DNA from: Adiantum capillus-veneris
Taxonomy: Eukaryota; Streptophyta; Polypodiopsida; Polypodiales; Pteridaceae
Reading direction: 5' to 3'
DNA: 64,000 nt
Assembly: GCA_014529385.2 (NCBI GenBank)
Contig: CM043970.1
Span: 68,470,567-68,534,566 of the forward strand
Part shown: one piece after another, positions 10,688-21,327 of the stretch
Layout: every line of letters starts with the position of its first letter
How positions within the stretch are numbered: the first letter of the stretch is position 1
Program-made: the position numbers and the translations under genes
Notes under the pieces: generated by a model
Database searches by the model: none
Told to the model about the DNA's origin: nothing
Seen by the model: only the letters and a program-made list of their open reading frames with translations

Positions 10688-13164
10688 GTGGAGGGTGAAA
10701 TACAGTGCACAGAGACGCAAGAGAATGACAAAAGAGAATCTTTAAATGACCCCTCTAAATGAAACAGACAACCATGTATTAATGCAATAACCAAATCTGG
10801 GTACTCCATGACATTAAAAATATAAAATGACTAGCAGAGCACCGAACCCTGTGTAGGGATCCATCGGTCCACCCATCCACTTCTGCTCTACTACAGACAG
10901 AGAGAAATTCACTTTTTCGGAAGCAAGTCAAAACACCTCCAACCTACCTCAATCAGACATAGGCTGAGGCCGCTTCGCCTCGCTCGATGAACCCGAGCTT
11001 TGAAAGGGTCCCAAAACAGGTGGTAGATTATCAACACCAACCATACCAATTTAGGCACCACGTCTCTTTGATACCCAACATCGGGTGTTTAGGAAAATCC
11101 AAGGCAAGATCCCCGATGCGTTAGCTGTGTAGGTCATTCAACCCCCGATGCACTAACCATGTAAATGAGCCTAACAAAAAAGAAGACCTAGATAACACAC
11201 CCGATCCAACAAAGCCCCAGGTAATTGACCCTTTTGTCTAAGGCTAAGCGATGTAGGGGATTCTCGTCTTGTAGCGACGCTGCCATGAGAAACATAACAC
11301 AAGTCTAATCACAATAGTATCTTCCATATGCACAAACAATCTTTTTCAAGCAGGCAGACTGTACAGGGTCTCTACCCTTACACGTCCACTATGAACCATC
11401 AAAACCACTTCTTGATCCAATCCAAAAACCATAAATCATAATCCAATCACGGTGAGCACTCCACCTAGCTCAGGGTGATGTTCATCCAATCCTGCAAACC
11501 CTTTTAGAACATAACATGGCTGCAAAAGTTTCAACAACACAACTATATCCAAAAAAAAGATCCAGGAGCCACACCGGCTTCCACAATCAAAATCACAACC
11601 ATAATCCATTAGGGAGCTCAGCCAACCATATTCCATATTGAACCGACTCTCACACTTGGAGTTTGACATATCCACTGTCACATCAAACTGAACCCCATAA
11701 TATAGACTAGCACTTTATCACATCACTTTTCCCATATGAGACTCATGCAACAAATAGTAACACAAAAAGAAAGCCACTTTATTCATATTTGCATGTACGG
11801 TTCGGGTTGACTAACCATATTACCCCATAAAATTTTATGGACATCTAACACTTAACTCACCAAAACAAACCATACATCATATATAAATAGTTTGTCCAAC
11901 TCACGATGCCATATGGTACTCCCCCTTGGTGGCACCTCTACACTTGTAGGTAAACCCGTACATAGAGCTATTAATAACTCAACACTCACAAAGTAATCTC
12001 AGAGATCTAAATACATTTATCAATGAGTTGAATCAAGGCTTTGATTTGGCTAAGTGGGTTTGTACATCCGATGAGTCTATATAGTGGTTCTCCAAGGAGC
12101 CTAGGGTCCAAACTTTTGACTATGCATTGGCAACAAGCTCTTAGCTCATGTGAAATTTTCACATGACACCCAAGAGAAAAAATGGTTTGACAAGATTCAT
12201 AGCAGTTTGTGAGATATGACCAAAACAATGTTCATACTGCCTATGTGACGTGAAACAAAAAACACTTTTTATGTACACACGTGTACATAAACACATTGTG
12301 TGTATAAATCAGCGTGCTAAATATGATGAAATAAACATGGAGAAACCGCACACACGGTCGGCAAGTCCATACATACCCTCGAATATGGAAAAGCAACCAC
12401 CGAGAGGGTAGCTACTCAGAAAACGACGTAGAGAGAGAAAGACATGATGGCTATGGAGTTTAGAGCTTCTTATCATGATTTAGAATTGATTACAGACTGT
12501 CGAGAGGCTTCTTTCTTTGCCACAAGAGAGCGGTGATGAGAGCTATGTAGAGGTTTTCACCACGAAGCCATAGGAGAACACGCACATTGTGAAAAGAGAA
12601 GAGAAGATAGTGAGCAAGTAGAGAAAGAAGGTCCTTCTTCTTATTCCCGCGAATGAGAGAGAAGATCTTATGGAGATGGTGATGGAGAGCTTGCCCCACT
12701 CCGTACAATAGATACATATTGCTGTGCAGTAGTAAACGCAATTGTCGGCACTGAAATCTAAGTACTTTGTGCCAATTTATAGGCTCTGGATGAGGCTGGA
12801 GTGTGCCCCAAGCCAACAGGTAGCGCCCCCTCTTCTGCTTGGAATAGTTGCAAGATTTTATGAACTTTTCTAAAAACATGGCTTTGCTTTTGGTGGTCAA
12901 CTCTCCCACTTACCATTCATTTTTCGCAGTAAAAATTGACTACTAGCTAGTGCCCTAGCAACTAATATGACCGTGACTAGACTATGATGCACCGCGATGC
13001 CGAGACATAATTATGACTTCCTCGTACTGCTCCGACGCATTTACGTTGTCGCTATTTATAAAAATAATTTGCATAAAAATCTCATTTAATCCTGTTTTTT
13101 CTTCGGGTGGTCGTTTATGAATCCAACGGTGACTAAAAACAATATTTTTATATTTAGGTCATTC
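10685..13164. other. Long stretch with no supportable gene
   Basis: The longest frame is 12490-12909 (-), 139 codons. It shows no family motif and no related copy in the window. The remaining sequence has no TATA-LTR pattern, RT motif or tandem repeat that I could find. Confidence 0.5.
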
Positions 13165-13541
13165 TAAAAAGCACAAAAAAACATCGAAAAGCATGAAAAT
13201 ATAAAAATCGTGTAAAAAGAAAGAAAAAATCTACAATTGAACCACAGGTTCTCCTTGTACCACTGTAATAAGCAAGCAGATTTGCTTTTCACTAAAAAGC
13301 ACTAAAAATCATGAAAAGCTAAAAATAGTGTGAAAAGTGTTTGAAAAGCAGATTTTTACAAAATTGAACCGTTGCTTCCTTGGGATTTGTAGATCAAGGA
13401 TATGGTCCTGTTTTTTGCAAAAAAGTACTGAAAAACACAAAAAATATGAAAAAACTATTTTTTTTAAAATGTGTTTTTTTTCAAAACTAAACCAAACATC
13501 CGTCTGGCCTATTGGAATGTGAAAACGGCCTTGTTTTTCAC
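13165..13541. repeat. Diverged ~125-bp tandem repeat, three units
   Basis: Units start at 13165, 13293 and 13419. Each begins with an A-rich block containing AAAAGCAC or a variant and a CATGAAAA-like word. A centre near AATTGAACC follows, and each unit ends in a TTTTTCAC or CTTTTCAC word. Unit lengths are about 128, 126 and 123 bp and divergence is high. A related piece lies at 15300-15415. Confidence 0.7.
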
Positions 13542-14443
13542 TTTAGAACCTTACAACACTATCAAATAAGCATTCTAAACCAAAATTATAGGAAACGAAC
13601 ATTAGGTGGATTATGGATTTCCCAAACAAGTCAAAGAATAAATTCCAGGGTACTGGGCTAAAGGAGTGTTTGTCATTGGCTAGACACTCACGATCCAACA
13701 TTAAACGAGCATTAAACATGACAATATTGAAGCATCCCATCGCCATTACTAAGGGAAGTATATTTCTAGCTATCCATGTTTCCTTCTTGGTCTCTAGACA
13801 AGTTCATGAGAATTTATATACAACAATTGATTACAGACAAGGATTTTCTTCCTTAGCTTGGATCACATCCATTTGATACTCCCCATAGGTGAAGGTTTAT
13901 GCCATGGTGGTCTAAATTTTGGGTTTCTCATGGCATAATGGTACCATGATTGGAATGTATTTAATGTGTTGATAGTAATCTCTTCTTTTTTGCCCTATCA
14001 TGCATGATCGGGATAAGAAGTTGTACTTCCACTCCCGCCTGAAGATGCTCTTCCACCATAAGGGGCGAGAGTATATCCACCCATATCGTTGGAGGTAGAA
14101 TGTTAGTCATCTACACACACACACACCCATTGTTTAAGTTACTTAAAACATATGGTAGAACTCCAATATTATGACCTTAAAACAATTCAAATCATATGAA
14201 AATTGAATTTTTCCAGTTATAATTGATAAAAGGTTACAAGCTACTTCGAAGAAGGAGATTAAATGTAAAAAGGTCCAATGAACCAATTCCTGGTCCCTAC
14301 AATCGAGGTTCTACCCTTGTATTTACTTACATCTTGGGTTTCAAAGTTTGAAACTTCTATTTGTGCAATGAGATTTACATTCTCTTTCTCATTCCACTCT
14401 TCCCCTCGAGAGGTATTTGTCGGTGGTAATGCATGAAAGCAAT
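13542..14443. other. No gene seen
   Basis: Overlapping frames 13543-13746 (-) and 13613-13876 (+) lack any motif. An (AC)6 run lies near 14112. The first 60 bp are shared with 15365-15415 (see the 15300-15415 entry). Confidence 0.45.
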
Positions 14444-15030
14444 TTACATGGGATGTCGTTCATTGACATCATCTCTATAGAAATACCTTCTTGAGTTCAC
14501 CGCCATTGGATATGCCTGAGCAAAATCCCAAACACGTCTAAGCTTCTCATAGTCATTGAAAGTGATAGTGACATTGTAAGGATTGAAGTTAAGGATAGGT
14601 CCATAAAGTCTACTAAACCAGTCTTGTGATACATAATAGAATTGGTTGCCTCTATTTCACTTCTTCCAAACCCGGATTATGACTTCCTCATAGAAGCCAT
14701 AGTATATCTTTGATTGAGCATGAGTGCCTTCTTAATAAGGATGATTTCATGGTTTGGTATATCCAGGAGTGATCATAAGTTAAGATAAAGAACATATCCT
14801 TGTACTTTGATGTCGCCCTCTTGAATCTTCTCTTTGACCCATAGTTGTGGGTCGACTATGTATCTATCAAACACTTGCGTTCGGTGTTCAAGTTGTGCTT
14901 CGACATACAGTTCCCATGCTACATAGGTGTTTAGAACAAGATAATCTCTACTCCCCTTTGAAGATTTAACCTCTTCAACTTCCCAATGAACATTGAATCC
15001 GACCGCATAGTTAAAAAAGACGTTTCTTAC
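14444..15030 (-). pseudogene. Unassigned coding relic, antisense
   Basis: Two adjacent antisense segments read like protein. The upstream one (about 15020 to 14770) contains N-Y-A-V-G-F-N-V-H-W-E-V-E-E-V, then W-E-L-Y-V-E-A-Q, then V-D-P-Q-L-W-V-K-E-K-I. After a shift, the downstream one (about 14700 to 14444) contains Y-Y-V-S-Q-D-W-F, L-N-F-N-P-Y-N-V-T, then F-N-D-Y-E-K-L-R-R-V-W-D-F-A-Q and ends in a TAA. The aromatic-rich sequence runs over about 190 codons with few stops, which argues for a real gene relic. I do not recognise it. It could be an element-encoded accessory protein or a host exon. No related copy lies in the window. Confidence 0.4.
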
Positions 15031-15299
15031 AAATCACTTGGAAGTTCATCTAGACGGTTAAGAAGATCCATCAAAAAACAAGACAAGGAGAGAGGACTTA
15101 ATATACATGTATTCCAAAATTGAGTCTATGCTCTTTATTCATCAAAATTTAATTTTTATGATTTTTCACAACATTACTGATGTTTGGGGCTAACTCTCTA
15201 AATAATCTTTTAGCTCTTATGACTTAATATTCCCTTAGACCTCCCACACAAAAACGTGGTCTATAGTTATCTTCTAGATTTTCTTTCCCTATGATAGCT

Positions 15300-15415
15300 T
15301 TTTCCAAAACTGAAGAAAAAATTTGTTTGACCTACCTAAACACAAAAATGGCCTTGCTTTTCACTTAAGAACGTTACAACATTGTAGCATTCTAAACCAA
15401 AATTTTACGAGACAT
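15300..15415 (+). repeat. Dispersed copy of the 13.5-kb repeat end
   Basis: The part at 15345-15415 matches 13522-13600. It shares the word GGCCTTG followed by TTTTCAC, then TTACAACA and GCATTCTAAACCAAAATT. It shows that the 125-bp repeat family is dispersed as well as tandem. Confidence 0.65.
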
Positions 15416-15660
15416 TAGAATCTATATTTCTTATTTTTAAAAGAGACCCAAAAATCAGGGATCTTACACCACCAAAGGAAGATGCTGCACTAATTAGTAG
15501 AATAGGAGAATCACCACCAAGCTCTTTAGAAAGTAAAGATAAAAATTCAAGAACCAATAAATAAAGACACCAATCTTTCACCATTAAAAGGAGTCTCTGT
15601 TTTATAATCCTGAATGAAGAAATTTAGAATTTTAGAATTTTTATAATTTTGAATGAAGAA

Positions 15661-16180
15661 TTTCAAAATTCCCTCAATGCTATACTAGATACAAGAGCCA
15701 TCTTAATGCTTCATGAAAATTTTTGAAAAAATCTTGATGAACCTATCATTATCCAACGTGCTAAGAAAACAAAACAACCGATAAAGTATCGAGTTAAAAT
15801 GTGGCTACTACTTGGAACAACCAGAATACCTATCTTTGCCTACCTCTATCTCCAACCAAGTTATGATTTGATCATTGGAAAAGATATTCTAGACATATTT
15901 TATTACATTTGATGATGGTTATTTCATATTCAAATGGAAGAATATGGAGCGATTTGCCCCTATCCTACATCAAATCCAATATACCATTCCTTCACATGAA
16001 CGATCAAATGTACAAGGAGAAGAATTCAACCTAACCAATGTGGCCAAGAAATACCAAGCTGCAAATAAAAGCCAAGCAAATCCCTATATAGCTAAGAGAA
16101 GAACATTTTTAGCAGAGAAAAAATATCAAAATAGAAAGGAGAAACCATCGAACCATACCAATGGAAATCTCAACTACTGA
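15661..16180 (+). pseudogene. Retropepsin relic of a retroelement
   Basis: The frame from 15661 reads F-Q-N-S-L-N-A-I-L-D-T-R-A, matching the retropepsin active-site loop D-T-G-A with the glycine changed to arginine (15688-15699). About 50 codons later comes Y-D-L-I-I-G-K-D-I-L, the second conserved protease block (I-I/L-G-x-D/R). A frameshift near 15910 leads into 15944-16180, which is basic and unassigned. This layout occurs in gypsy polyproteins and in plant pararetroviruses, and I cannot decide between them. The sequence stops shortly before a purine tract and a likely LTR, with no RT or integrase between, so the element was internally deleted. The changed glycine means no protease activity. 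Confidence 0.55.
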
Positions 16181-16207
16181 TGTCCTGACGAGAAGAACCG
16201 ACTCATT

Positions 16208-16223
16208 TTAGAGGTGGGGTGGG
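16208..16223 (+). promoter_or_regulatory. Probable polypurine tract
   Basis: The purine-rich stretch TAGAGGTGGGGTGGG lies directly before TGATATCAC, which I read as the start of an LTR. Such a tract would prime plus-strand DNA synthesis. Confidence 0.5.
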
Positions 16224-16643
16224 TGATATCACTACTTAGCCAAGCAAGAAGAATCTTACAAGGTCCATAATCACTTATGTTATATGCCACGTCTTTTCTA
16301 GCACTATGTGAATAGAAAAAAGTGTGTGTGTTCTCCACCTACCACCACCTTTTGATACCTACTAGTGTAAAGTGATACCCACTATTGTAGAGTGATATCC
16401 ACTAGCTTGCCTACCAAGGCATTAGCTTACTCCGCAAGCCACTGTGTCCTCTATATAAAGGAGGGCACACCTATCTCAACTGAGCGTATTATCTCATAGT
16501 AGAACTCCCCTCTCAAGCTTAGCATAGCCTCTTGTATACATTTCCATAATGATCTCCTACACACTCTTGTATTACATGTTTTTCATTTAGCATCATAATA
16601 CATACCTTCTCTATTTCTTGTGTGCGTATTTCTAATGTCATCA
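16224..16643 (+). mobile_element. LTR, family S (copy 2)
   Basis: About 420 bp runs from TGATATCA to a possible end TGTCATCA. It contains a promoter-like CTCTATATAAAGG at about 16450. The last 280 bp match 7039-7331. The left edge is supported by the purine tract upstream; the right edge is tentative. I found no target-site duplication. Confidence 0.55.
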
Positions 16644-16740
16644 ACTTCTTCTAAAAGCCTTTCTAGTCTGGTGAGGGCCAGGTTTGATCTTTTTGAACTC
16701 GTGATTAGCACACTCTTGTATTAATATATGCTTTATCTCT

Positions 16741-16743
<3 letters not shown>

Positions 16744-16832
<89 letters not shown>
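16744..16832. repeat. Compound (CT)n(CA)n microsatellite
   Basis: About 28 bp of CT pass directly into about 61 bp of CA. The long alternating CA run could adopt left-handed DNA. Confidence 0.95.
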
Positions 16833-16834
<2 letters not shown>

Positions 16835-17681
16835 TCCCTTCATTTCCAATATCTAGCCCTTTAAATCCTTTTAGAATTGGGCCAAAGTATGAGTAGCTAT
16901 AACACATGCTATAAAAGGATATCAATACGATAAGAAACAAGCAAGACAGGCTTTTACAACATCTTCATAGGCTATAAAATCTCTCAAGCCAATAGACCTT
17001 TTCAGGCAACGTGAGCATGTCACTAAAAAGTTGAACAAATTATGAATATATATTTCTTAAAAGCATCTTTTAAAGTTTTCTTGTATGCAGGATAGCTTAA
17101 CAAATTACGCCATACTCTCTACACTAGCTTTTAAAATAGAAAGAGAGCATCTTTAGCATACTTCTCACAATATAATATGTGTTTATGGTTGTATACACCA
17201 AAAGCATGGCACGTTGCACACTCTCCAAAACTTGTTTTCAATGAAAAAGGGACAAAGTGCATATTGTTTGTTCCTGCAGTCCAGCCAAACCCATTTTTGT
17301 CATTGTGCGGTGCAAACTTTATCTCCTACTGGTAGGAATCTTTTTATATTCCTTGGTCTTGCATTTCCTAGGCCTCAACGCGAATGGATGCAAAAACATG
17401 CTACCATGCACATTGTCACATTCACACGGACGCCTTAGAGCTCTCGCCCCTCACTGCATCCCAACATCCTCGTGAGCATCATAGGCTTGTGCCCTCCCCT
17501 CACTACATCCCAATCTCCTCGTGAGGATCAAATTCCTTCACCCTCCCTTGTCTTGCACTCGTGAGAGCTTGGCCTCTGGCGCCTACCTAGATCATGTCCT
17601 AGCCAGTGATGTCCTTCCCCCTCCCAACACACACATTTACATAGAGGAATCTTTGAAAAAGTCAACAAATAGTGAGGTTAA

Positions 17682-17686
<5 letters not shown>
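16833..17686. other. No gene; 49-bp direct repeat at 17447
   Basis: The word CCCCTCACT-CATCCCAA with CTCGTGAG occurs at 17447 and again at 17496, a 49-bp tandem duplication. Open frames at 17214-17475 lack motifs. Confidence 0.5.
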
Positions 17687-17750
<64 letters not shown>

Positions 17751-17822
17751 ATTAACGTTTTCAAAAGGGTAAAATGACCTATGAGACCAAACCAATACAA
17801 ACTGGTGAATCTGATACCATGT
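17687..17822 (-). mobile_element. LINE-A 3'-end fragment (copy 3) with (GA)n
   Basis: Read antisense, 17822 to 17745 gives the LINE-A tail: GTATCAGAT, then GGTCTCATAGGTCA, then AACGTTAATAT. It runs straight into a (TC)n tract, seen here as 58 bp of (GA)n at 17687-17744. As in the 4.4-kb copy, the microsatellite replaces the usual poly(A) of plant LINEs. Confidence 0.75.
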
Positions 17823-18039
17823 CTGGGTACAAAAAAGCGATGCTAAAAATGAAATTAGGAGTGTTACTAGTAGCTTGTACTATGTGGGATACATGTGATC
17901 ATTGATGTAATGGGTGCCTAGTACATTAGGGTGATATAATGGGTCATAAGTATATCCTCATATGTACTCTAGATGTTGAGATAGTATGGCTTGAATCCTC
18001 AGCTACAGTCTCTGTTTGATAGTGTAAAGCTCCTCTCCA

Positions 18040-18041
<2 letters not shown>

Positions 18042-18087
<46 letters not shown>
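18042..18087. repeat. (GA)n microsatellite
   Basis: About 46 bp of GA, about 300 bp beyond the LINE-A tail. No LINE sequence adjoins this one. Confidence 0.95.
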
Positions 18088-18089
<2 letters not shown>

Positions 18090-18127
18090 CAAAGCTTTAA
18101 AGAGGCTTGATCTCGCACAACATCACA

Positions 18128-18143
18128 CCCCCCCCCCCCCCCC
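18128..18143. repeat. Poly(C) tract 1
   Basis: A run of 16 cytosines, directly beside the antisense LINE-B tail. Confidence 0.95.
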
Positions 18144-18300
18144 TGCTTCTTCTTTTTTATTAGCCATATTCACAATTGTGAGTGGAGAAGTTATATTATC
18201 TTAGAAATGAATGTACAATAAGCCTTTATCATAGATTGTGCCTTGAGGAGTCAAAATATACAAAATGATATTGGTTGTAGGCTTTTCATAGACATTGTTC
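18144..18300 (-). mobile_element. LINE-B 3'-end fragment, antisense
   Basis: Read antisense, this matches 4960-5090: a word near GGCTT, then TTGTACATTCATTTCT, then CACTCACAATTGTGAATATGGC and an A-rich end (seen as TTCTTTTTTATTAG at 18150). It is probably the displaced 3' end of the LINE-B copy at 18.9-20.8 kb, or an independent truncated insertion. Confidence 0.6.
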
Positions 18301-18879
18301 TAATTCAAGAAGTGTTTTGACTTTCTTCTTAAAGCCGATAGTAAACAGTTTCACAGTGTCCAATGCCCGGGGCATTCACTTTATATAAAAAACAGGATGC
18401 CACCTGCGAGCGGACAACTTTAATAAAACCCCTATATACGACTCATATTAGGGAATGTGACCCCCCTTTCTACACTTATACAACAATCAATGAAGAAAAT
18501 TATTATACCCCTATCTTATATATAAAATTTAGGTCTCACATTATCTAAGTGAGTAAAACTAGTCAAAGAGTGTGTAGCCTAGTGACTGGCAATGTACTAA
18601 GGAACCACTTCTATTGATAGCTAGATGTACCCTCAATGTGTCTTAGTTTGACTTTCAAACTATGTGACCGATCAGTCTGCACTCTAGCTACTCGTCCAAT
18701 TCTGACCCATCCAAAGTTGGTGCAAATCAACCCTTGACTGCCTCCAAACCAGCCCTTATCTATGACCGGCTTGATGCAAAATTTGATGTGTGACCTGATC
18801 AAAAACTTCCCCTAAATCAGTCTAAGTTCTAGTGCAAATCGATGACCAATCCTTACAAGTAATCCACCTGGGTCAGATT
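18301..18879. other. No gene seen
   Basis: Two short frames (18363-18548 +, 18611-18802 -) have no motif. This stretch separates the LINE-B tail from its likely body. Confidence 0.45.
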
Positions 18880-18926
18880 CCCCCCCCCCCCCCCCCCATA
18901 AATATGATACCCCCCCCCCCCCCCCC
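18880..18926. repeat. Paired poly(C) tracts 2 and 3
   Basis: Eighteen cytosines at 18880-18897 and seventeen at 18910-18926, separated by 12 AT-rich bases. The complementary strand has two long G-runs able in principle to form a quadruplex. Confidence 0.95.
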
Positions 18927-18938
18927 TTATTTTTAAAC

Positions 18939-20780
18939 TTGGGAGATACATTATTGGAGACATGCCCCACCTTATACGATTATGTAACTTGTAAGAAAAA
19001 CCCCTCCCCTGCACTTACATGGTGCGGTAAGTTTTCCATGGTGAATCCCTCGGGGTCCAATGACAAAGAGTGTTTGCTTCCACTCATCGGAGTCCATATT
19101 TTTTCCAATAACAAGTATCCATTCCCTGCTTTCTTGTACGATTTCTTCAAATTTCCTTGTCACAAGGTTTCTTTTGAATACTCAAAGGTTTCTTGATTTT
19201 CAAGCAGACAATCTGAGTAGAAACTGGCATGGCTTGGATTTTGATCACCTTACATCCTAGAATCAGATCATTCTTGACAACATGGATCTTCTAGGTCTTT
19301 TGCACCCACTTGCAAACTTTACTTGCCAAGCCTCTCATGGTTGGGTACTCTTTGAATAGATGAAGAGGGTCTTCAATAGTTGATTTACACCCTGAGCAGA
19401 GGCCCATGCATATCCCTCTAGATTTCACCTTGACCCTGATTGATATTTCCTCCCATAGCATCGTCTATAGGAAGAACTTCATTATGCTAGGACATGGAGG
19501 ATTCTAGATGTTACCTGCAACTACCACCCTTTTTTCCTCAAGCCACATGAGCTTCCATTGTTTGTTAAGTGGAGAGAACCAATCTAATTGGTACATCCAC
19601 TTGGTGTATGCTCCCCTAGTTTGTTGAAGAGAAAAATATCGGTTCTTGGGCCAGTGTCAAACTTTCCAATCAACTTCCACCTCACAAAATGGCACTAGAA
19701 CATTGCTTAGACCTTCAACCACTTTGTTGACTAGTAGAGTTTCACTGAGATTGAAATGGGTAGCCAAGTAAACCTCTTTTTTCCAACTTAGGCTACTTTA
19801 GTCTCAAAACTCAGATAGATGTATTGATCCTTTGTTGCTGATTTTTCTAGCAGCTTCTCTTTAGAAGGGCTTTAGTGAATCACCTCCTATCTTAGAAAGC
19901 CACTCGGACCACTGGATAATGGCCTAGTTCTTGAAGTGTCTGGTTTTTTCCTCCCGTTCAAGTGCTTGTGATGCTTTGACACATTTTTGCACAAGCTCAC
20001 CCATGTTGTTTCCTAGCTTCATGTTGTCCCAAGTTGGTACGAGCAACTTGTCATGAGTGTCTATCTCTTTCCATGGGCCCCTTAGGAGTTGAGCTTTGCC
20101 TTGTCTATCATATCCCATGTCAGAATTGCCCAATGTGAAATCCCCTGTATTTTTTAGTTGAGTATCATAATTTCCCCCTACCCTTTGGATCTAGCAACCC
20201 ACTTCCATTTTCCCCACTGCCACAAAAACATATCTTGAGAGTCCTTTTTCCATACAAATCATTTCATAGGTTTTGGTAACTCTTTAGATTTGCATTTGGT
20301 CATTTTCAAAACTGGAAAGAAGAAGGATAAGTATGAGATCATGAACAAATTAACCACCTTTACTCTGCTATGGAAGGGGAGAAGCACATACTCCCATCTT
20401 CTCATCCTGCTCCTAATTTTTCCCATGACCCATTGAACCTATTATTTATGAGAAATTCCCACCACAAGTCAAGCCCCAAGGTGGCAAAACAATGTTCTTT
20501 TAGAAACAATTTCCATTGACCAATCGAACGGGACAAATGAAGGATTCTATGAAAGGGAGATCATCCTTGGCTTCTCAATGTTTCATTTTGATATGGAGGT
20601 TGTGGCAACATTTGAACTATCTGAAGAGTCTTTCTAAGTATTTGAGGGGTGGCTTTCATGAATAATAGAGAATCATTGGCAAATAGTTTGGCCAATAGTT
20701 GTTTGCTACCTGGGAGAGATAGGCCTTGGATGCTCCCTTTTTCAACGCTTGTTTCGAGAATGGTGACTAGGGGAGACTTG
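18939..20780 (-). pseudogene. LINE-B ORF2, antisense, RT to C-terminus
   Basis: This is the longest LINE-B copy. Reading down from 20780 on the minus strand, the RT active site appears as L-F-A-N-D-S-L-L-F at 20661-20690, where the first catalytic Asp of the usual A-D-D has become Asn. Then come R-M-R-R-W-E-Y-V-L-L-P-F (about 20400), a W-G-K-W-K-W-V block (about 20205) and W-K-E-I-D-T-H-D-K-L-L-V-P (about 20060). The zf-RVT-like motif follows, with S-I-M-K-F-F-L, L-C-S-G-C and H-L-F-K-E-Y-P at 19350-19500. The last is the C-terminal E-W-K-Q module at 18972-19163. The final zinc cysteine has become tyrosine. There are many stops and shifts. RT and zf-RVT are typical of plant L1-like elements. 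Confidence 0.8.
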
Positions 20781-21122
20781 TTCTGGCATCAAAGATAATA
20801 AGCGCACTTATTATCTATGATGGCTTTTTTGTAAATTTTTCGCATTTTTGCTTCTTGACTTGGTTGACCATCATGTATTAGTGCCCTACATGTGGTTTTG
20901 AATAAATTTGGGCTTAAAGGCGTTTCCTTGGGTTAAATTTTGGAATTCGGAAGCACAAGTGCATTTTTTTAAGTTGGGAACAAAATAAAAGGGATTTTTG
21001 TGCTTTTTGTGGATTTAAGGATGTGATACAATATGTGTAAGATGCATGTAATGAAAAAATGCAAGTTTGGGTAAGTTTTGAGCCTAGAGATAATAACCAC
21101 TCTTATTATGTACCTTTGCAAT
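20781..21122. other. AT-rich flank with two short hairpins
   Basis: GATAATAAG-CGCA-CTTATTATC at 20794-20815 is a perfect 9-bp inverted repeat. A related one lies at 21089-21109 (GATAATAA, then TTATTAT). No gene is seen. Confidence 0.6.
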
Positions 21123-21312
21123 TGTTGGGGTATAGGCGCATGTGCCTTGCCCGGCCGCCCAGAGTCTGGGCGCCCACTGACTTGTATACCTTATACATAG
21201 CATAAGTGTATAGGGAATTGCTCACTCTTTGAGTCTCTCCAACCATATCTGTGTGTTGTGTGTCTCCTTCTCGCTCTCACTCTCCGTCTGTGGTGCTCTC
21301 CGATCCCCTTCA
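21123..21312 (+). repeat. 5' LTR of the non-autonomous copia element
   Basis: 190 bp bounded by TGTTGGGG and CCCCTTCA. It contains a C/G-rich inverted stretch, GCCCAGAGTCTGGGC, and a (TC)-rich end. It matches 24655-24845 and, less closely, 25633-25825. Confidence 0.92.
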
Positions 21313-21314
21313 AT

Positions 21315-21327
21315 TGGTATCAAAGCG
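21315..21327 (+). promoter_or_regulatory. tRNA-iMet primer binding site
   Basis: TGGTATCAAAGCG, two bases after the LTR, matches the plant initiator tRNA-Met primer site TGGTATCAGAGC with one change. Confidence 0.88.

Noticed and set aside
12490-12909. 139-codon antisense open frame
   Set aside because: No motif, no related copy and no flanking element structure; length is within chance for this much AT-rich sequence.
15661-16180. Endogenous pararetrovirus
   Set aside because: Only a protease is visible; no movement protein, coat protein or RT of that group could be recognised, so I left the family open.
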